Part shown: one piece after another, positions 49,796 through 58,235 of the stretch
Numbering within the stretch: position 1 is the first letter of the stretch
How the letters are laid out: each line of letters opens with the position of its first letter
Source: Microbacter sp049976245
GTDB taxonomy: Bacteria; Bacteroidota; Bacteroidia; Bacteroidales; Paludibacteraceae
Assembly: GCA_049976245.1 (NCBI GenBank)
Contig: JBMFIQ010000003.1
Span: 38,176 to 102,175 of the forward strand
Direction of reading: 5' to 3'
Length of the DNA: 64,000 nt
Made by a program: the position numbers and the translations under genes
Notes under the pieces: generated by a model
The model's input: only the letters and a program-made list of their open reading frames with translations
Databases searched by the model: none
What the model was told of the DNA's origin: nothing

Positions 49796-52315
49796 ATGTT
49801 TCAAAAAATAATGGTTTTATTATTGTTTTCAATGATTATGTTATCGCCTGTTTATGCGCTTGAATCTCCTTCGCCGGAAACAACGGAGCTTCAGGGAATG
49901 GTCACGGATAAAACAACAGGCGCTCCTTTGATTGGGGTGAATGTTTATTTTCCCGATATTAAAACAGGTGCCATCACCGATCTTCACGGGAAGTATGTCA
50001 TAAAGAATCTTCCGCTTATAATTACCAATATAGAAGTGAGTTACATGGGCTATCAAACGATTACGCAGTCAGTTAATTTACGTTTGACTCATGTTCTCAA
50101 TTTACAAATGACCGAGTCGCCTTCCGAACTGAACGAAGTGGTGGTGACCGGCGTGAGCAAAGCTACCCGAATCAATCAAAATCCTGTTCCCATTGTTGCA
50201 GTAAGTAAGGCCTATTTGAATGAGAACAGCGCTTCCAACAATGTTATTGCCGAAATCAGCCATTTGCCCGGAATCAGTGCGGTAACAACAGGGCCTAACA
50301 TTTCAAAACCGTTCATTCACGGTTTAGGGTACAATCGGGTGGTGACTTTATTGGACGGCATACGTATTGAAGGGCAGCAATGGGGCGATGAACACGGCAT
50401 TGAAGTTGATCAAAATGCCATTAACCGCATTGAAGTCATTAAAGGCCCTGCAAGTTTAACCTACGGATCGGGAGCTGAGGCCGGTGTAGTCAATCTGATA
50501 ACTGCGCCTACGGTGCCTGACGGTAAAATACTTGGCTCTGTCTCCAACGATTATGGCACAAACAACGGTTTATTTAATACCTCGTTTGAATTGCAGGGAA
50601 ACCAACACGGATTGGTTTGGGGAACTGTCTTAACCAATAAGATAGCTAAAAATTATTCAGATCCTCACGACGGAAGAGTGTATGCCACCGGATTTAAGGA
50701 AAAAGATGCACGAGCCATGATCGGAATCAATAAATCATGGGGATATTCTTATTTAAATGCATCATTGTTTGATGATATTCAGGATATTCCCGATGGTAGC
50801 CGTGATTCTTTGCGACGTTTTACGTATCAAATTACCGATGCTGACACGTATCGTCCCGTAGTACCGGAGTCTGTGTTAAATTCCTATGCTACTCCTGTGC
50901 TGCATCAACATGTGCAGATGTATAATTTGTACGATAACAGCAGTTTTAACATTGGAAATACAACCCTGATGGTTAATTTAGGTTATCAGTACAGCCATCG
51001 ACGCGAATATACGCATCCTGAAAATCCGACCATCCCCGGTTTAAATTTGGAATTGCACACGTTGAATTATGACCTGAAATATGATGTGCCTTTTGATCGC
51101 GGATATGATTTGACAATGGGATTGAACGGCATGTATCAGGATAATAAGTTGGGCAGCAATAGCACCGATTTCCCCATTCCGGGATATCATCAATTTGATT
51201 TTGGTGCTTTTGTGTTTGGTAAAAAAACATTTGGAAAATTCGATTTGTCGGGAGGAGCACGCTATGACGTACGTACCATCAACAGTCAGGCTGCTTTCAT
51301 TGACACGTTGATTGAATATTTTCCGTCCTTGTATTATGGTTCCAATCCAACATCGACTCCCAACGTGATTCAACAGTTCGATGGCTTTCATAAAAGGTTT
51401 TCGGGAGCTTCCGGAAGCATTGGAACGACTTATAATTTGTCTTCCACGTTTTTTGTCAAAGCCAACTTGGCTACCGGATTTCGGGCTCCAAGCATTGCCG
51501 AGTTATCCGCCAATGGCCCCGATCCGGGTTCTCAAATCTATCATGTGGGAGATCTTCAGTTCAAGCCTGAGTTTAGTGTTCAAGGTGATGTCGGATTGTA
51601 TCTCAATTTGCCTTCTTTAACGGCAAGCGCTGATGTGTATGACAACAATATTGATCATTATATTTTTCAGGAACAGATGGTTGATGCCAACGGAACTCCG
51701 GAGCGTGTGAATGCCAACGGCAGTTTGAATCCTGATGGTCAGTATGCAAGGTTTACTTACACCCAAACAAAAGCACGCATTGTCGGTGGCGATTTTTCTC
51801 TTGATTTTCATATTTTTCCGTGGCTTCATTTTGAAAATGCGTTGACGTTAACGTATGGTACGAATCTTGGTAACAACGGTAATGAGCCGGACAGTTTGCG
51901 TTATTTACCCTTTATTCCGCCTTTGCACACGTATTCTACCTTAAGAGCCACATTTGCCAAAGGATTCAATTGGTTTAAAAATATTTATGGATTTGTTGGG
52001 TTTACGCATTTTGAGCCACAACATCGTTTTTTTAGCGCTTATGGAACGGAAACCTATACTGCAGGCTACAATTTGCTTAGCGCAGGATTTGGCGGAAACA
52101 TTGTGAATAAAAAAGGCGATAAAATCATTGAATTGTATGTGGAAGGTACCAATTTGGCCAATGTTAGTTATCAGTCGAACATGAGCCGATTGAAATATTT
52201 TGACAATCCCGTGGTTCCGGAAGGTGTTCAACCCGGCATTTTCAATATGGGACGAAATGTCAGCATCAAAATCGTGGTGCCATTTGATTTTTCTCCGCAT
52301 GTCAAAGGGATTTGA
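49796..52315 (+). CDS. TonB-dependent receptor, probable metal or metal-chelate uptake
   Basis: An 839-residue outer-membrane receptor: signal peptide (to ALA-like PVYALES), carboxypeptidase-regulatory-like domain (about 30-108; LQGMVTDKTTGAPLIGVNVYF), TonB box-like ELNEVVVTGVSK, plug (120-235; IHGLGYNRVVTLLDGIRIEGQ and NRIEVIKGPASLTYGSGAEAGVVNLI) and a 22-strand barrel. The plug resembles ZnuD/BtuB-like receptors. Neighbours (FeoAB, Cys-rich proteins) favour iron, zinc or a chelate. The C-terminus, IKIVVPFDFSPHVKGI, extends past the usual terminal aromatic. A strong terminator follows at 52347-52383. Confidence 0.9.
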   Translation: MFQKIMVLLLFSMIMLSPVYALESPSPETTELQGMVTDKTTGAPLIGVNVYFPDIKTGAITDLHGKYVIKNLPLIITNIEVSYMGYQTITQSVNLRLTHVLNLQMTESPSELNEVVVTGVSKATRINQNPVPIVAVSKAYLNENSASNNVIAEISHLPGISAVTTGPNISKPFIHGLGYNRVVTLLDGIRIEGQQWGDEHGIEVDQNAINRIEVIKGPASLTYGSGAEAGVVNLITAPTVPDGKILGSVSNDYGTNNGLFNTSFELQGNQHGLVWGTVLTNKIAKNYSDPHDGRVYATGFKEKDARAMIGINKSWGYSYLNASLFDDIQDIPDGSRDSLRRFTYQITDADTYRPVVPESVLNSYATPVLHQHVQMYNLYDNSSFNIGNTTLMVNLGYQYSHRREYTHPENPTIPGLNLELHTLNYDLKYDVPFDRGYDLTMGLNGMYQDNKLGSNSTDFPIPGYHQFDFGAFVFGKKTFGKFDLSGGARYDVRTINSQAAFIDTLIEYFPSLYYGSNPTSTPNVIQQFDGFHKRFSGASGSIGTTYNLSSTFFVKANLATGFRAPSIAELSANGPDPGSQIYHVGDLQFKPEFSVQGDVGLYLNLPSLTASADVYDNNIDHYIFQEQMVDANGTPERVNANGSLNPDGQYARFTYTQTKARIVGGDFSLDFHIFPWLHFENALTLTYGTNLGNNGNEPDSLRYLPFIPPLHTYSTLRATFAKGFNWFKNIYGFVGFTHFEPQHRFFSAYGTETYTAGYNLLSAGFGGNIVNKKGDKIIELYVEGTNLANVSYQSNMSRLKYFDNPVVPEGVQPGIFNMGRNVSIKIVVPFDFSPHVKGI

Positions 52316-52346
52316 ACGTTAAATGATTGATGAATAAAGTAAAATA

Positions 52347-52383
52347 AGAGAGCATGTTGGAATGGCATTCTCTCTTTTTTTTT
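52347..52383 (+). terminator. Intrinsic terminator after TonB receptor
   Basis: AGAGAG (52347-52352) pairs with CTCTCT (52370-52375), with a partly paired inner part, followed by nine T. Confidence 0.8.
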
Positions 52384-52505
52384 CAAGATACTTCGTTTTG
52401 AGGGCAGGATTCTTTTTGTGCAATAACAACCTGATTCGTTTTCATTTGTTTTGAAAACCTTGTTATTTGTCAGATGATTTGATTTTCAAAGAATAAGTTG
52501 AACGT

Positions 52506-52536
52506 TTTGTGTGGCGCATCAATATGCGTATCTTTG
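52506..52536 (+). promoter_or_regulatory. Promoter of era
   Basis: TTTG (52506-52509), exact 19-nt spacer, TATCTTTG (52529-52536); transcription should begin near 52543, about 38 nt before the ATG. Confidence 0.8.
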
Positions 52537-52580
52537 CATAAAGCAAATTGTTTTTTTTAAAAGCGCTGAAATTGATCATT

Positions 52581-53474
52581 ATGCATAAAGCCGGATTTGT
52601 AAATATTGTGGGAAACCCAAATGTAGGAAAATCAACCTTGATGAATGCATTGGTTGGAGAACGCATTTCAATTATTACATCGAAAGCACAAACAACGCGT
52701 CATCGCATCATGGGAATTGTGAACGGAGATGATTTTCAGATTGTCTATTCTGACACGCCGGGCGTGCTAAAACCTCATTATAAGTTGCAACAGTCAATGC
52801 TTGAATTTTCGCGCTCTGCCTTGTCGGATGCCGATATCATTCTTTATGTGACGGATGTGTTGGATTCGAGTGAAAAAAACAGTGATTTTATTGATTTGGT
52901 GAAGCAAGAATCAGATCATTACAAAATCCTCTTAGTAATCAACAAAATAGACTTAATTGACGAAGCAAAATTAATTCTTCTTGTCGAACATTGGCATGAC
53001 ATTATACCTCAGGCTGAAATTATTCCTTTGTCAGCGCTGAATCATTTTAATTTAGAGCCTTTGCTGAAACGCATCAAAGAATTGTTGCCCGAATCGCCTC
53101 CTTTTTTTGAAAAGGATTCTTTGACGGATAAGCCGGAACGTTTTTTTGTTACTGAAATTATTCGCGAAAAGATTTTACTCCATTATGAAAAAGAAATTCC
53201 TTATTCGGTGGAGGTAGTTGTAGAAAAATTTAAAGAAGAAGCAGCCATCATTCATGTCAATGCAGTCATTTATGTTGAGCGAGAATCACAAAAAGGCATC
53301 ATCATTGGACATCAGGGAAAAGCCTTGAAAAAAGTTGGCGTTGAATCCCGCCTCGAAATGGAAGCATTTTTTGGGAAAAAAGTTTATCTGGAGTTGTTTG
53401 TCAAAGTAGAAAAAGATTGGAGAAACAAGATCCAATCTTTACGAAGTTTTGGATATACAGCCTCTTCAGAATAA
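52581..53474 (+). CDS. era: GTPase Era
   Basis: A 297-residue GTPase that binds 16S rRNA during small-subunit maturation. G1 GNPNVGKST, G2/G3 (TTRHRIMGIV, DTPGV), G4 NKID, and a C-terminal KH domain with the conserved KGIIIGHQGKALKKVG followed by VYLELFVKVEKDWRN. The start MHKAGFVNIVGNPN at 52581 is preferred; upstream codons from 52548 precede it only as a short extension. Downstream lies the tmRNA gene on the opposite strand. Confidence 0.96.
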   Translation: MHKAGFVNIVGNPNVGKSTLMNALVGERISIITSKAQTTRHRIMGIVNGDDFQIVYSDTPGVLKPHYKLQQSMLEFSRSALSDADIILYVTDVLDSSEKNSDFIDLVKQESDHYKILLVINKIDLIDEAKLILLVEHWHDIIPQAEIIPLSALNHFNLEPLLKRIKELLPESPPFFEKDSLTDKPERFFVTEIIREKILLHYEKEIPYSVEVVVEKFKEEAAIIHVNAVIYVERESQKGIIIGHQGKALKKVGVESRLEMEAFFGKKVYLELFVKVEKDWRNKIQSLRSFGYTASSE

Positions 53475-53534
53475 AAAAAATCATTCTTCCTTTTCACACA
53501 GCTAACAGTATGATCGAAAGAATGATTTCATTTG

Positions 53535-53929
53535 TGGAGCCGGCGGGAGTCGAACCCGCGTCCAAACAAGGAAGCAATAAGCTTTCTACATGTTTATCTT
53601 CGCTTAGTTTTTCGTGTTTAAGCAAGACCGAAGCTACCTACTTAAACCTTATCTTCTGTTATTTCATTTAATATACGAAGCTATATTAAACTATTCCCGA
53701 TTTTACTGCACCTCCTGATCAAAGAGCCTCGAGACCACGGCATTTGGGAGATGTCTCGTCCCCTCATCTTGAGAGGATAAAGCTATGATTTACTATTATT
53801 CAATCAAGCAGCAAGAGCGTAATTATTTTCGCCAGATATTGTTTTGAGTATCGATATTTACGAGCCGACTACCCAGCGCTCGACATGCTTACTTACCTCT
53901 TCTACTCGCTGTCAAAACCAAACGACCCC
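53535..53929 (-). ncRNA. ssrA: Transfer-messenger RNA
   Basis: About 395 nt on the minus strand. The 5' end GGGGTCG (53929-53923) can pair with CGGCTCC at the 3' end, and the tRNA-like T-arm GCGGGTTCGACTCCCGC is visible, as is the core GGTTTTGACAGCGAGTAG. The tag reading frame GGC GAA AAT AAT TAC GCT CTT GCT GCT TGA (53833-53804) gives GENNYALAA, the known Bacteroidales tag. CCA is not encoded. tmRNA with SmpB rescues stalled ribosomes. Repeat R12 ends 17 bp upstream of the 5' end. Confidence 0.95.
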
Positions 53930-53946
53930 AATTTTTCAATGAACTT

Positions 53947-54040
53947 TTATACGTCAATTTTTATTTTAACACCAATGATGTTTGAAACTTACCACTTAGC
54001 CATTCTTTTTGGCATAAGCTCATTTTTTGTGGTTTGTTTT
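53947..54040 (-). repeat. Dispersed repeat R12 (minus orientation) upstream of tmRNA
   Basis: On the minus strand, AACCACAAAAAATGAGCTTATGCC, then TAAGTTTCAAACATCA, then GTTAAAATAAAAATTGACGTATAAAA. The terminal ATG is ATA here. Its tail faces the tmRNA, so the leader half probably lies in the tmRNA promoter region. Confidence 0.8.
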
Positions 54041-54188
54041 ATTATGTGATATGCAAAATGTATGCCAATTCATATGCTTTTGTATGACTTTTGCCATTGA
54101 CGGCAGCCTACTGTTCATTTCATAAAGTTCTGACCACATTCACCATGATTGGTGATAATCGTTTTTTTGTCAGGCTACAGTTTGCTGA

Positions 54189-55721
54189 CTATTTGGCATA
54201 GCTGACCGAACGTGTTTCTCGAATAACCGTAATTTTAACCTGACCCGGATAAGTCATTTCGTCTTGAATTTTTTTAGCGATGTCGAATGAGAGTGTTTCC
54301 ACGGCATTGTCATCTACTTTGTCGGCGCCGACGATGACGCGCAATTCACGTCCTGCCTGAATGGCATATGTTTTTTGTACGCCCGGATAAGAGAGCGCTA
54401 GATTTTCCAAATCATTCAATCGTTTGATGTAGGCTTCCACAATTTCACGACGTGCTCCTGGCCGTGCACCTGAAATGGCATCGCAAACTTGAACAATCGG
54501 AGCTAGCAAGGTGGTCATCTCGATTTCCTCGTGATGTGAACCGATGGCATTGCAAATGTCCGGTTTTTCTTTGTATTGTTCAGCCAATTTCATGCCAAGC
54601 AGAGCGTGCGGCAATTCCGGTTCCTCATCGGGAACTTTGCCAATGTCATGCAACAAACCGGCTCTTTTGGCTTTTTTGGGATTTAGACCTAACTCAGCGG
54701 CCATCACTGCGCATAAATTGGCTGTTTCGCGTGAGTGTTGCAGTAGATTTTGTCCGTACGACGAACGGTATTTCATTTTTCCGATCATTCGGATCAGTTC
54801 GGGGTGTAATCCGTGAATCCCCAAATCAATCGTTGTACGTTTCCCTGTTTCAATGATTTCTTCTTCAATTTGTTTTTTTACTTTGGCAACCACTTCTTCG
54901 ATGCGTGCAGGGTGGATACGACCGTCCGCTACCAATTGATGGAGAGCCAGACGTGCAATTTCACGACGAACCGGATCGAAAGCCGAAAGCACAATGGCTT
55001 CGGGCGTGTCGTCCACAATGATTTCAACGCCGGTGGCAGCTTCCAATGCCCGAATGTTTCGGCCTTCACGACCGATGATGCGTCCTTTTATTTCATCCGA
55101 ATCAATGTTAAACACCGTGACTGCGTTTTCAATGGCTGTTTCGGTAGCAATGCGCTGAATGGTTTGAATGATGATGCGCTTGGCTTCTTTGTTGGCATTC
55201 ATCTTGGCTTCTTCCATGATTTCGTTTACATAAGACATGGCATCGGTTTTGGCTTCATCTTTTAACGATTCGATCAATCGCTCCTTGGCTTGCTCCGCCG
55301 ATAAGGCCGAAATGGCTTCGAGTTGCTGCAGCTCTTTGCGGTGAAGTTGTTCAACCTCTTTTTTCTTATGTTCGATCATTTCGAGTTGCGCGTCCAGATT
55401 TTCTTTGAGCGCATCCAATTCTGTGTGTTTTTTTTGTAACTCGTTTTGTTTTTGATTGATGGTTATTTCACGTTGTTGTAACCGCGTTTCGGTTTGTTGA
55501 ATTTTTGCATTTCTAGCAGCCACTTCTTTTTCATATTCGGCACGCATGTTGACAAACTGTTCTTTTGCTTCGAGCAATTTGTTCTTTTTCAACACTTCGG
55601 CTTCGGCTTTTGCTTCTTCCAACATTCTTTTGATGCGGTTGCGCAATAAATTTTGAGTAATGAACCACGAAAGGGCTCCTGCTCCTATGATACAAATGAT
55701 GATGATAACAAGCGTACTCAT
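54189..55721 (-). CDS. rny: Ribonuclease Y
   Basis: A 510-residue membrane-anchored endoribonuclease that starts mRNA decay. N-terminal membrane segment (3-22, TLVIIIICIIGAGALSWFIT), a long coiled coil (about 25-195), a KH domain (about 205-270; KGRIIGREGRNIRALEAATGVEI), then the HD domain with ETANLCAVMA and the catalytic LLHDIGK, followed by SHHEEIEM and the conserved C-terminus VIRETRSVSYAK. Length is typical. zapA lies 108 bp upstream on the same strand. Confidence 0.97.
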   Translation of the reverse strand: MSTLVIIIICIIGAGALSWFITQNLLRNRIKRMLEEAKAEAEVLKKNKLLEAKEQFVNMRAEYEKEVAARNAKIQQTETRLQQREITINQKQNELQKKHTELDALKENLDAQLEMIEHKKKEVEQLHRKELQQLEAISALSAEQAKERLIESLKDEAKTDAMSYVNEIMEEAKMNANKEAKRIIIQTIQRIATETAIENAVTVFNIDSDEIKGRIIGREGRNIRALEAATGVEIIVDDTPEAIVLSAFDPVRREIARLALHQLVADGRIHPARIEEVVAKVKKQIEEEIIETGKRTTIDLGIHGLHPELIRMIGKMKYRSSYGQNLLQHSRETANLCAVMAAELGLNPKKAKRAGLLHDIGKVPDEEPELPHALLGMKLAEQYKEKPDICNAIGSHHEEIEMTTLLAPIVQVCDAISGARPGARREIVEAYIKRLNDLENLALSYPGVQKTYAIQAGRELRVIVGADKVDDNAVETLSFDIAKKIQDEMTYPGQVKITVIRETRSVSYAK

Positions 55722-55829
55722 ACGGATTGAACTATTTTAATTTAAAACAAAAAAAAGGATGTTCTTATGTCAAGGCAGACAAAAGACAACGCAAGAACAA
55801 CCAAAATAGAGAGGTAAATGTTGTGTGGA

Positions 55830-56129
55830 TTATTTTGCTAAAGCATGATCCAAAACCTTGTCGAAATCCTGTAGTTTTTTTACAATGGGATCAATGTCTT
55901 CCGAGTATTTGTTTTTTTCGCGTTCCACGGCAAAATGATAGGCTGACATGACTAAAATGGTTTCATAAGGCAAATTGGGATGCCGTTGTTGATATAACTC
56001 AATGGCTTCTTTCAAAGCTTTGGCTGCATCACGATACAGAATTTCTTCTTCTCTTAGGATGTTCAGCGGGAAACGATGCCCGGCTACCTGCACATTAATT
56101 TGAAACATTGCCTTTTCCATTGCTGTCAT
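55830..56129 (-). CDS. zapA: Cell division protein ZapA
   Basis: A 99-residue ZapA-type protein: an N-terminal beta-rich domain (FQINVQVAGHRFPLNILREEEILYRDAAKALKEAI) and a coiled-coil helix (NLPYETILVMSAYHFAVEREKNKYSED). ZapA tetramers cross-link FtsZ filaments at midcell. Its ATG overlaps the stop of the upstream coiled-coil gene (ATGA type, 4 bp), so the two are coupled. Confidence 0.9.
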   Translation of the reverse strand: MTAMEKAMFQINVQVAGHRFPLNILREEEILYRDAAKALKEAIELYQQRHPNLPYETILVMSAYHFAVEREKNKYSEDIDPIVKKLQDFDKVLDHALAK

Positions 56130-56419
56130 TGATTCAGCAGATCAATACATTTATCTATTTCGCGCACTAATTGTGAAATTCGACGATGGGCAGCTTCCCG
56201 TTCGTCCGCATTTCCTGAAAGTGCTTGTGCCATTTTAAGATCTTCGTAATCGGAGCGAAGTTCTAAAATGGTTTTGTGTGCTTGCATCAAATCTTCTTTC
56301 TTTTGTTGTAACTCTGATTCCAGCAGTCTGTTTTTTTCTTTCTCCTGAGCGTAGCGAAACAACAATTCGTTGAGCTTTTTCTCGAAGCTGTCGAGCAAAA
56401 TTTGATGTCGATTTGTCAT
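56126..56419 (-). CDS. Small coiled-coil protein, probable ZapB-like partner of ZapA
   Basis: A 97-residue protein almost wholly helical and charged: NELLFRYAQEKEKNRLLESELQQKKEDLMQAHKTILELRSDYEDL is a continuous coiled coil, and the C-terminal third (RRISQLVREIDKCIDLLNQ) is a second helix. No catalytic motif. It is encoded just upstream of and overlapping zapA, as is usual in Bacteroidota, so a role with ZapA at the division ring is inferred. A TATCTTTG box lies 20 nt before the start. Confidence 0.8.
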   Translation of the reverse strand: MTNRHQILLDSFEKKLNELLFRYAQEKEKNRLLESELQQKKEDLMQAHKTILELRSDYEDLKMAQALSGNADEREAAHRRISQLVREIDKCIDLLNQ

Positions 56420-56438
56420 CTTGATATAAAAACGTTGT

Positions 56439-56469
56439 CAAAGATAATATTAAATTATCAATGTACAAT
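56439..56469 (-). promoter_or_regulatory. Promoter of zapB-like/zapA/(rny)
   Basis: On the minus strand ATTG (56469-56466), 19-nt spacer, TATCTTTG (56446-56439). Confidence 0.65.
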
Positions 56470-56515
56470 GTTTTGAACCCAATTTTTAGAAATTTGCTTT
56501 TCTTGAGCGATTTGT

Positions 56516-56614
56516 TTTGAAACAAGCCATAAAACCGGTTTATGCTCAAGCATATGATTATTTGGCGAGTTCCAAATATTCTAAATGTTGAAAATAAAAA
56601 ATAAACGTATGAAA
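56516..56614 (+). repeat. Dispersed repeat R13 (plus orientation)
   Basis: Head TGAAACAAGCCATAAAACC, middle TTTATGCTCAAGCATATGATT (inner hairpin TATGCTCAAGCATA intact), right arm GGCGAGTTCCAAATATTC, tail AAACGTATGAAAA. Its terminal ATG (56609) opens only a 15-codon frame, MKIIKAGMSCFKFWP, which lies in a hairpin. Confidence 0.88.
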
Positions 56615-56656
56615 ATCATTAAGGCCGGAATGTCATGTTTTAAATTCTGGCCTTAA
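56609..56656 (+). other. 15-codon minigene at the end of repeat R13
   Basis: ATGAAA at the repeat's end starts a frame MKIIKAGMSCFKFWP and stops at TAA (56654-56656). The last 13 codons coincide with a hairpin stem. It may be a decayed remnant of a former gene or chance; no protein function is claimed. Confidence 0.3.
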
Positions 56657-56657
56657 T
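56618..56657. terminator. Hairpin downstream of acetyl-CoA hydrolase gene
   Basis: ATTAAGGCC (56618-56626) pairs with GGCCTTAAT (56649-56657), with further pairing GAAT/ATTC inside. On the minus strand it follows the stop of the hydrolase gene at 56680; the T-run is weak. Confidence 0.65.
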
Positions 56658-56679
56658 GGATGTAGCTGAGCTACTTAAT

Positions 56680-57990
56680 TTACTTTTTTATGAAGTGAAA
56701 GTGAGGTCCGAAACGTTCGAAAGCTGCTTTGTCAAGCGCTTCACGATGATCGGGATGGGCCACGCTGATGATCAGTTTGGCACGTTCCTGCAATGTTTTT
56801 CCGTATAAATTGACGGCACCATATTCTGTGACAAACCAGTGAATGTGGTTTCGGGTTGTGACGACTCCGGCTCCCGACGATAAGACTGGTGCAATTTTGC
56901 TTACGCCTTTGTTGGTTACAGATGGCATGGCAATGATGGCTTTTCCGCTTTTTGAACGGGATGCACCATACACAAAATCGATTTGACCGCCAACGCCGGA
57001 GAAAAATTTAAGTCCAAGCGAATCGGCGCAAACCTGCCCCGTGATGTCCACCTGCAATGCTGAATTGATGGCTGTTGTTTTGGGGTTTTGAGCTATGACA
57101 AACGGATCGTTGGTGTAGCCGACATCCATCATGAGGACTTGAGGATTGTTGTGAATAAAATTATAGACTTCCTGCGAACCCATTAAAAAGGTGGAGACCA
57201 TTTTCCCTTTGTCAATGCCTTTGTTAGCGCCGTTGATGACTCCGCTCTCAACCAGCGGAAGAACACCGTCTGCAAACATTTCAGTATGAATTCCGAGATT
57301 CTTGTGATTCCCAAGTTGAGCCAACACTGCGTTTGGAATGGCTCCAATGCCCATTTGAAGACAAGCTCCGTCGTCAATGAGCTCGGCACAATGCTTGCCT
57401 ATGGCTGTTTCAATTTCGTTTGGAGCGCTGAAATGGCTTGTTTCCAACGGAGTGTCATCTTCAACAAAAATATCGATCATGCTGAGCGGAATCATGGCTT
57501 GACCAAAAGCGCGCGGGACGTTTTTGTTGACAACGGCAATGACATGATCGGCTGTTTCAACAGCTGCCAGAGTGGCATCCACGGAAGTGCCAAGCGAAAC
57601 AAATCCGTGTTCGTCAGGCGGACATACTTGAATCATGGCTACATTGCAATGCAAATAACCATCGCGGTACAATCGTTGAGTTTCACTTAAAAATACGGGA
57701 ATGTAGTCAGAATAACCTGCTTGAACAGAAGCGCGCACATTGCTTCCGACAAAAAATGCGTCGTGTTGAAAGATGCCTTCATATTTTGCATCGGCATAAG
57801 GGGCTTCACCTTCTGTATGTAAATGGTGAATATGAACATCGAGCAATTCGCCGGCATCTCCGCGCGCACACATGGCTTTGACTAAACATTGCGGCACGCT
57901 GGCCACACTGCTTAAATGAACATGATCTCCCGATTTAATGACTTTTACAGCCTCCTCAGGCGTAACAGCATGATACGTTTTAATTGACAT
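56680..57990 (-). CDS. Acetyl-CoA hydrolase/transferase (CoA-transferase family I-like)
   Basis: A 436-residue enzyme transferring CoA between acyl-CoA and carboxylates (or hydrolysing acetyl-CoA). Family blocks: the N-terminal GDHVHLSSVASVPQ, IQVCPPDEHGFVSLGTSVDATLAA, the AcetylCoA_hyd_C part with IGAIPNAVLAQLGNHKNLGIHTEM (catalytic Glu), GSQEVYNFI, and GVGGQIDFVYGAS. The closest Bacteroidota relatives act in butyrate or propionate/succinate fermentation (such as 4-hydroxybutyrate or succinyl CoA-transferase); which applies here is open. The start MSIKTYHAVTPEEA at 57990 is preferred over 58035. A TAACTTTG box is at 58073-58080. Confidence 0.9.
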   Translation of the reverse strand: MSIKTYHAVTPEEAVKVIKSGDHVHLSSVASVPQCLVKAMCARGDAGELLDVHIHHLHTEGEAPYADAKYEGIFQHDAFFVGSNVRASVQAGYSDYIPVFLSETQRLYRDGYLHCNVAMIQVCPPDEHGFVSLGTSVDATLAAVETADHVIAVVNKNVPRAFGQAMIPLSMIDIFVEDDTPLETSHFSAPNEIETAIGKHCAELIDDGACLQMGIGAIPNAVLAQLGNHKNLGIHTEMFADGVLPLVESGVINGANKGIDKGKMVSTFLMGSQEVYNFIHNNPQVLMMDVGYTNDPFVIAQNPKTTAINSALQVDITGQVCADSLGLKFFSGVGGQIDFVYGASRSKSGKAIIAMPSVTNKGVSKIAPVLSSGAGVVTTRNHIHWFVTEYGAVNLYGKTLQERAKLIISVAHPDHREALDKAAFERFGPHFHFIKK

Positions 57991-58072
57991 GAATGAATCT
58001 TTTTGTTTAGTGTATTGAAATAAAGCTATTTTCACAAAAAATGTAAAAAGGGCATCTCCTTTTATTCTTTGG

Positions 58073-58080
58073 CAAAGTTA
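58073..58080 (-). promoter_or_regulatory. -7 box of the acetyl-CoA hydrolase gene
   Basis: TAACTTTG on the minus strand, a perfect TAnnTTTG about 80 nt before the chosen start. No good -33 match. Confidence 0.5.
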
Positions 58081-58235
58081 CTATTCTTTCAAATCACTCC
58101 CCATAAAAATCGCATTCAAATAACATTATTTTGCATATTTTTTTCTCTATTTCAATCCGTGCCAATTCTTTTTGCAGGAAAATGATTATGCCCAAACAGT
58201 TGAGTAAATCAATTGAACTTTCGCATGTTCATTAC

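Noticed and set aside
53417..53671. 84-codon frame at the era/tmRNA junction
   Set aside because: It begins inside era in another frame and continues over the reverse strand of the tmRNA 3' end.
54813..55265. 150-codon plus-strand reading frame, Phe/His/Asn-rich
   Set aside because: It is fully antisense to the coiled-coil, KH and linker region of rny, whose identity is certain; the composition is that of reverse-translated coding DNA.
55722..55829. Possible 6S RNA between zapA and rny
   Set aside because: The gap is only 108 bp and shows no long hairpin with the 6S central bubble.
1408..56614. CRISPR array or IS element as explanation for the repeats
   Set aside because: Copies are kilobases apart, in both orientations and imperfect, with no spacers, cas genes or transposase in the window.
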